17,510 bases of DNA from an uncultured Collinsella sp. Lineage in GTDB: Bacteria; Actinomycetota; Coriobacteriia; Coriobacteriales; Coriobacteriaceae. Positions 13,520 through 17,510 of this stretch are shown here, piece after piece. The DNA is taken from assembly GCA_900544385.1 (NCBI GenBank), contig UQVD01000044.1, positions 1 to 17,510 of the forward strand, in the 5' to 3' direction. Position 1 is the first letter of the stretch, and each line of letters starts with the position of its first letter. The position numbers and the translations under genes are program-made. The notes beneath the pieces were generated by a model. It was not told the DNA's origin. It ran no database searches and was given only the letters and a program-made list of their open reading frames with translations.

Positions 13520-14443
13520 TTATGACGGTCGTGCCGCGGTGGAAGATGTACGGTCGCCCTGCAGGAGCTGACGGTAGGGGAGGAAGCCGATGAACGAGAC
13601 GACCGCCTGCGAGTGCGCGGCGTTCCGCTTGAGGTAGAGCCTGACCTCGGAGGTCGTCGCGGGCTCAAGCGGCACCAGGGCTACCTTTCCGCTGGCAAGC
13701 GATTCCGCCGGCTTGCGCATGAGGAATGAGACACCGGCGCCGCGTGCGACAAGAGAGATGATGTTCTCGGCTCGTTTGCCGGTGAACGTAACACGTGGGC
13801 CAAATCCAGCTTCGCGGCAAATGGAAAGGACGAGCTCGCTTACGAACGAGCCTTGGGGAAGCATGAGGAAATTCTCGTCGATAAGGTCGTCTATCTCGAC
13901 GGTGTCACGTTCGGCGAGTGGATGGTCGAGCGGAAGGACGGCCACGAGCCGGTCGGTCGTAAAGGGAATCTTTTTGAACTCCGGCTCGATGGCGCCGCTG
14001 TCACGGATGAAGGCCAGGTCAATGTCCTCGTGTAGGAGCATGCGCTTGAGTGTGTCGCCCTCGCCTTCGATGAGCTCGACAGAATATGAGGGGTTCGCCT
14101 GCTGAAAATCGATGACGGCGTCCGTAATCCCATAAGGGGCCATAATGGGGATTGAACCTACGGTGAGGTGCTCGAGCGGCTCACCTGCACCTATTTGAAT
14201 GGCGGCAAGATAGCGATGCTGAAGCGTCGCAATTTTTTGCGCATAGGGGAGGAGCGCTTCACCTTGCGCGGTGAGTGTTACGTGGCGCTGGCTTCGATCG
14301 ATGAGCTTGCAGCCGAGTTCATGCTCCATTGCCATGATGTGCTTGGAGAGGGTTGATTGCGACATGAAAAGCAGTTCCGCCGCATCAAGAAACGTGCGTG
14401 ACTGCGCTAAGATGGCGAATTCGCCAAAGCGGCTGATATCCAT
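13520..14443 (-). CDS. LysR-type transcriptional regulator (candidate regulator of the PTS operon)
   Basis: A 307-residue LysR-type regulator. Winged HTH at about 1-60 with FLDAAELLFMSQSTLSKHIMAME; effector domain from about 90, beginning LTVGSIPIMAPYGITDAVIDF. A polar Arg/Ser/Thr-rich tail (GDRTSSTAARPS) ends it. An SD GGAGG 7 nt upstream supports the ATG at 14443. It follows the short deformylase gene by 36 nt on the same strand, so they may be co-transcribed. It faces the PTS operon end-to-end, and a T-N11-A dyad lies at the operon promoter, so it probably controls that operon; the CCAAAATG core of that dyad recurs 21 nt ahead of its own start. Inducer unknown. Confidence 0.92.
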   Translation of the reverse strand: MDISRFGEFAILAQSRTFLDAAELLFMSQSTLSKHIMAMEHELGCKLIDRSQRHVTLTAQGEALLPYAQKIATLQHRYLAAIQIGAGEPLEHLTVGSIPIMAPYGITDAVIDFQQANPSYSVELIEGEGDTLKRMLLHEDIDLAFIRDSGAIEPEFKKIPFTTDRLVAVLPLDHPLAERDTVEIDDLIDENFLMLPQGSFVSELVLSICREAGFGPRVTFTGKRAENIISLVARGAGVSFLMRKPAESLASGKVALVPLEPATTSEVRLYLKRNAAHSQAVVSFIGFLPYRQLLQGDRTSSTAARPS

Positions 14444-14479
14444 AGGGAGGCCTCCGGTACCCTCATTTTGGCGGGTGGC

Positions 14480-14890
14480 CTAAACCACGACGCCGTTGCA
14501 GTGGTCGATTTCGTGCTGGATGATTTCGGCGGTGTAGCCCGAGAAGTTTTTGATGCGGTGAACGAAGTTCTCGTCCAAATACTCCACCTTAATGCGACGA
14601 TAGCGGGTACAGGGACGCTCGCCGATCAGCGAGAGGCATCCTTCGCTCGTCTGATAGGCATTGACCTGCTCAAGAATTTGAGGGTTGTACATCAGGAGCG
14701 CCCTGTTGCCGTCCTTTACGCAGATGATGCGTTTGCGCACGCCGATCATGTTGGCGGCGAGGCCCACGCACTCGTGCTCATGCTCGTGGAGCGTATCCAG
14801 GAGGTCCTGCCCGGTCGCGGCATCGTCGGGTCCCGCGTCTTCGGAAGGCAGGCGCAAAAAGAACTCGGATTTCATGATGGGCTTAATCAT
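14480..14890 (-). CDS. def: Peptide deformylase, short 136-residue subtype
   Basis: Removes the formyl group from the initiator methionine of new proteins. All three family motifs are present: motif I CVGLAANMIG (41-50), motif II EGCLS (83-87) with metal ligand Cys85, and motif III HEIDH (126-130). The protein stops six residues after HEIDH, so it lacks the C-terminal helix of the ordinary enzyme of about 165-170 residues; a 136-residue subtype of this look is known to me from Firmicutes. The normally conserved motif I Gln is Met48. ATG 14890 is chosen for GAGGAG 7 nt upstream; the frame is open to 15220 but without an SD. It is probably an accessory copy beside a housekeeping deformylase elsewhere. 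TATTAT (14929-14934, minus strand) is a possible -10. Confidence 0.88.
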   Translation of the reverse strand: MIKPIMKSEFFLRLPSEDAGPDDAATGQDLLDTLHEHEHECVGLAANMIGVRKRIICVKDGNRALLMYNPQILEQVNAYQTSEGCLSLIGERPCTRYRRIKVEYLDENFVHRIKNFSGYTAEIIQHEIDHCNGVVV

Positions 14891-14962
14891 GGCGGGCTCC
14901 TCATGTCTTATGCTTTCGTGGACTTTTAATAATAGCGCGGAAGGAAAGCTGTGCGTCCGCGT

Positions 14963-15048
14963 TACAATCTTTCGACGTTGGACCATGTTGCCAGATTCGT
15001 CGTGTACGGCGTCTGGCGTAAGTCTAGGGCTCATTTTCGCCCTGGACT
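14963..15048 (+). promoter_or_regulatory. Leader of the MFS gene with a possible -10 and a hairpin
   Basis: TACAAT (14963-14968) may be a -10, though no good -35 is placed for it. Downstream, a 10-bp stem (15021-15030 with 15039-15048, one T-G wobble) with loop TCATTTTC would form in the leader RNA 46 nt before the start codon. No T tract follows, so it is not a terminator; it could affect leader stability or translation. Confidence 0.35.
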
Positions 15049-15094
15049 GTTCCTCTGGGGCGATGCGACTGTCGTTCCAAGAGGAAGGAAATGC

Positions 15095-16510
15095 ATGGGG
15101 AGCAAATCTCAGCAACAAGTTCAAGTAGCGCCATCGGCCACTGCGGCGATTCTCGTCGTAATGTATATTGCAGCCTTTGTTGCCGCGTTTAACGAGAACA
15201 TCATTAACGTGGCGTTGCACGACATTATGGCGGCCTTTTCGGTGAGTGCCACCACGGCGCAGTGGCTCGTTTCGGGCTACATGATCGTGACGTCGATCTT
15301 TACGGCCATCATGGCCTTCCTGTCCGGCCGTTTCTCGACGCGCAAGCTGTTGTTTTTCGCATGCGGATGTATGGTCGCCGGCGAAGTCCTGTGTCTGATC
15401 GCTCCGTCGTTTAGCGTTTTGCTGCCAAGTCGTATTTTGCAGGCTGCGGGATCGGGCATCTTGTTCCCGCTCATGATGAACGTGGTGTTGTCTTGCGCCC
15501 CGCGCGAGAAGCTCGGTCTGTATCTTAGCCTGGGCGGTGCCTGCATTACGCTGGGGCCGGCGTTTGGACCCGTAATCAGCGGTCTTATGTGCACGTTGTT
15601 CGGCTGGAGGGCGGTGTTCGTAGTGCCGCTGGTGGGCGGCATTGTGGTCGCTGCGGCGGGCGTTAAGCTTGTTCAGAATGTCGGAGAGCGCTCGAGCACC
15701 ACGCTTGATATTCTGTCGGTTGTTTTGCTCGCCGCCGGCATTACGGCATTTGTGTATTCCGTAGGCGAGTTCTCGACCAATCTGATTGCCGGCATCGTGG
15801 CTCTTTTCGCCGCCATTGTGCTACTCGGCCTGTTTGCGGCCCGTCAGCTCAAACTCGAGCATCCGGTGCTTAACGTGCGTTCCATGGCGAGCGTTCGTTT
15901 TTGGCCTGCGTGCCTGCTTGTGGTGGTGTCGATGATGACAACGTTCTCGATGAGTGTTTTGTTGCCGCTCTATTTTGAGGGCGCATACGGCATGACCGCA
16001 CTTGTTGCGGGCCTGCTCATTTTGCCGGCAATTGCCTGCAACGCCGTGACCTCGATTGTGGGCGGACGCGTGATGGACGCCCGTGGCGCATGGCCGCTGC
16101 TGCCGGTCGGCTTTGCCCTGATTGCCGTGGGGCAGACTGCAATCTCGATGACGGCGGCAAGCATGAACATCGGCGTTGTCGTGGCACTGACCGTTGCAGT
16201 GTATGCCGGAGTCGGTTTGGTGCTGAGCCCCTCGCAGACGGCCGGCTTGGAGACGCTGCCTGCCGCTGAACATCCTCACGGAACGGCATTGCTCAACACG
16301 TGGAACATGATTGCCGCATCGTTTGGCCCGTCGCTGTTTATCGGCCTGCTCTCGAGTTCTGCGGCGACCGCCGACGCCGCTGGCGCTGCGACGGACGTTG
16401 CCCAGGCGATTGGATTTGCAGCTGCCGTGCGTGTGGCGGCTGTAATTGCCGTGGTCGGGTTCGTGGCGTCGCTGGTGTACGCTCGTCGCGAGTCGCACAT
16501 GTCGCATTAA
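15095..16510 (+). CDS. DHA2-type major facilitator exporter
   Basis: A 471-residue multi-pass membrane protein of the MFS, DHA2 (EmrB/QacA) branch: proton-driven efflux of drugs or metabolites. Seen features: first helix region 15-38 followed by NENIINVALHDI (33-44, the DHA2 motif usually LDxTIVNVAL), QWLVSGYMI (56-64), motif A GRFSTRKLL (78-86) and motif C-like GGACITLGPAFGPVISG in the fifth helix. The usual Asp of the first-helix motif is Asn33 or Glu34 here. ATG 15095 is chosen for GAGGAAGGA upstream and because upstream residues are polar and unlike the family. Divergent from the deformylase gene across 204 nt. Substrate unknown. Confidence 0.88.
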   Translation: MGSKSQQQVQVAPSATAAILVVMYIAAFVAAFNENIINVALHDIMAAFSVSATTAQWLVSGYMIVTSIFTAIMAFLSGRFSTRKLLFFACGCMVAGEVLCLIAPSFSVLLPSRILQAAGSGILFPLMMNVVLSCAPREKLGLYLSLGGACITLGPAFGPVISGLMCTLFGWRAVFVVPLVGGIVVAAAGVKLVQNVGERSSTTLDILSVVLLAAGITAFVYSVGEFSTNLIAGIVALFAAIVLLGLFAARQLKLEHPVLNVRSMASVRFWPACLLVVVSMMTTFSMSVLLPLYFEGAYGMTALVAGLLILPAIACNAVTSIVGGRVMDARGAWPLLPVGFALIAVGQTAISMTAASMNIGVVVALTVAVYAGVGLVLSPSQTAGLETLPAAEHPHGTALLNTWNMIAASFGPSLFIGLLSSSAATADAAGAATDVAQAIGFAAAVRVAAVIAVVGFVASLVYARRESHMSH

Positions 16511-16662
16511 TGTGTGCACATAGATTCTGCAGCTAGATTGGATGGCGACACCATAAACTAATGGACGTTTTGCCGAGAGGCATGAATGTTTAAAGCGCAA
16601 AGAGTGCGCGACGGGCCCCGCGAATGGGGCGATGATGCCCGAGAGAGCCAAGAAGGAGTCTC
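16511..16662. other. Intergenic region upstream of the RGG protein gene
   Basis: Holds an 8-bp palindrome TGTGCACA (16513-16520), a small hairpin GCCCC/GGGGC (16615-16619 with 16626-16630) and the SD AAGGAG (16651-16656) of the next gene. No convincing terminator for the MFS gene and no clear sigma-70 promoter were seen. Confidence 0.35.
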
Positions 16663-17421
16663 ATGTCCGAGAACGAAGAGATCATGAACGAGACCGAGAA
16701 CGAGACCATGGCTGCCGAGGTCGAGGCAGTCGAGACCGTGGAGACCGAAGCTGCCGAGGTTGAGGCTGCTGACGAGGTTTCCGCCGAGGAGGAGGCCGAG
16801 GTTGTCGAGGCCGCCGTTGATTACGATGACGAAGAGCTGATGGACAAGATGCAGAAGGCCGCCCGCCTGCTGCGTAGCCGTCGCTTTGCTATTTCCAAGG
16901 AGGAGGAGGCCAAGGCCGAGCGTATGGCGAACATCGAGCGCGCCATCAAGCTTCTTGACCTCAAGCCCAAGATGGAGCAGAAGGAAATGTCCGACCTGCT
17001 GGGCATGCGCCTCCGTGAGCTCGATGGCCTGATGGCCGAGGCCGAGGCTGCCGATCTGGTCGGCCGCATCGACGACGCCGAGGGCGATATGCGCAAGATC
17101 GTTGTCTTCGCTGCCGAGGATGCCGCTGAGGGCCTGGTCGAGCTTGCCAACAAGAAGGAGAAGCTCCTGCCCGAGCTTTCTTACGAGGAGGCCACCGAGC
17201 TGATGGCCGCTCTCGATAAGGTTATCGCTCCGCTCGTCGCCATGGGCCTGGACGAGGATCGCGGTCCTCGTGGCGGCCGTGACGACCGTGGTGGCCGTGG
17301 CGGCGACCGTGGCGGTCGCGGCGGCTTTGGCGATCGTGGTGGCCGTGGCGGCGACCGCGGCGGTCGCGGTGGCGATCGTGGCGGCCGCAACGGCGGCGGC
17401 TTCCGCGGCAACCGTTTTTAG
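16663..17421 (+). CDS. Acidic protein with possible winged-helix core and RGG tail
   Basis: A 252-residue protein not matched to a named family. Residues 1-60 are very acidic (Glu/Ala/Val repeats, no hydrophobic core) and probably disordered. Residues 60-195 look folded and helical: a basic helix (RLLRSRRFAISKEEEAKAE), then a possible winged helix-turn-helix (about 90-150; KEMSDLLGMRLRELDGLMAEAEAADLVGRI, then strands ending DMRKIVVFA), then more helix. Residues 198-252 are an RGG tail of Arg-Gly-Gly and Asp-Arg-Gly-Gly units, typical of RNA-binding and condensate-forming proteins. SD AAGGAG 6 nt before ATG. Charge runs from acidic to basic along the chain. An RNA- or ribosome-associated role is inferred from composition only. 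Confidence 0.85.
   Translation: MSENEEIMNETENETMAAEVEAVETVETEAAEVEAADEVSAEEEAEVVEAAVDYDDEELMDKMQKAARLLRSRRFAISKEEEAKAERMANIERAIKLLDLKPKMEQKEMSDLLGMRLRELDGLMAEAEAADLVGRIDDAEGDMRKIVVFAAEDAAEGLVELANKKEKLLPELSYEEATELMAALDKVIAPLVAMGLDEDRGPRGGRDDRGGRGGDRGGRGGFGDRGGRGGDRGGRGGDRGGRNGGGFRGNRF
17260..17415 (+). repeat. Degenerate tandem codon repeat encoding the RGG tail
   Basis: Short units of the CGTGGTGGC / GGCGACCGT kind recur about a dozen times, encoding RGG, GGDRGG and FGDRGG. Codons for the same residues vary (CGT/CGC, GGT/GGC), so the repeats are maintained at protein level while the DNA has diverged; the length may still vary between strains. Confidence 0.8.
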
Positions 17422-17448
17422 TTACGGCGTTTTACCAAACGCCGTAAC
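17421..17448 (+). terminator. Hairpin overlapping the stop codon of the RGG gene
   Basis: A perfect 12-bp stem GTTACGGCGTTT/AAACGCCGTAAC (17421-17432 with 17437-17448) with a 4-nt loop TACC begins at the last base of the stop codon. No T tract follows (GGCTCGG), so it is more likely a 3'-end stabiliser or regulatory hairpin than an intrinsic terminator. Confidence 0.45.
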
Positions 17449-17510
17449 GGCTCGGCGCTGCAAACCCGCCAGAGCGGCAATCTGCCTTTCAACTTCGGCG
17501 GCATGACCAG
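17449..17510. other. Window-end sequence, nothing recognised
   Basis: The last 62 bases hold no start with a ribosome site and no structure I can support. Confidence 0.3.

Noticed and set aside
14951..15094. N-terminal extension of the MFS exporter
   Set aside because: Polar, Arg/Trp-rich translation over leader hairpin DNA with no SD; ATG 15095 has GAGGAAGGA.
14891..15220. N-terminal extension of the deformylase
   Set aside because: It would overlap the MFS start region and precede the conserved MIKPIM start that has its own SD.
17181..17411. Proline-rich minus-strand frame opposite the RGG tail
   Set aside because: Reverse reading of the RGG codons; low complexity and no ribosome site.
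17260..17415. CRISPR-like short repeat array
   Set aside because: The repeats are in-frame codon repeats of a protein tail, with no spacers.

Overview
The window looks like chromosomal DNA of a high-GC anaerobic actinobacterium of the class Coriobacteriia, most likely Collinsella or a close relative. This rests on codon and GC bias, the mixture of Firmicutes-like functions (PTS permease, a short peptide deformylase subtype) with high-GC codons, and the style of the Shine-Dalgarno (SD) sites. It is an inference from general look; no rRNA or other marker gene is present. No tRNA, rRNA, CRISPR array, transposase or phage gene was seen.

Layout. (1) 1-2070: a minus-strand terminator and the apparent 3' remnant of a lost minus-strand gene, then an AT-richer stretch and a plus-strand gene for a Tat-exported lipoprotein esterase. 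A 19-bp sequence from the kup terminator is repeated on the far side of this gene, suggesting a cassette that entered the kup 3' flank. (2) 2071-5429: minus-strand kup (potassium uptake) and a minus-strand EamA-type transporter gene. (3) 5548-6405: a LysR-type regulator divergent from the EamA gene, with a dyad between them. (4) 6406-8147: an unusual gene joining an XRE-type helix-turn-helix to a complete AlaA/AlaT-like alanine aminotransferase, preceded by a palindromic operator cluster and followed by a strong terminator. (5) 8148-13457: a four-gene plus-strand operon encoding a PF04909-like amidohydrolase lacking usual metal ligands, two paralogous cytoplasmic proteins of the neutral-ceramidase-like amidase family, and a PTS EIIBC permease without EIIA. 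A promoter with an upstream dyad lies ahead of the first gene and a terminator follows the last. (6) 13520-14890: minus-strand LysR regulator and short peptide deformylase, convergent with the PTS operon. (7) 15095-16510: a DHA2-type MFS exporter, divergent from the deformylase. (8) 16663-17421: an acidic, possible winged-helix protein with a long RGG tail.

How genes may work together. The PTS operon is the most interesting metabolic unit. The permease would import and phosphorylate a sugar or glycoside, and the cytoplasmic ceramidase-like amidases and the amidohydrolase-fold protein would process it; an N-acylated sugar conjugate would fit. The adjacent LysR is the natural candidate regulator, and a T-N11-A dyad sits about 64 bp upstream of the predicted transcription start, where such regulators normally bind. 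The HTH-aminotransferase fusion looks like an autoregulated alanine/pyruvate enzyme that may also be made as a free aminotransferase from an internal start. The RGG protein is probably an RNA-associated protein, inferred from composition only.
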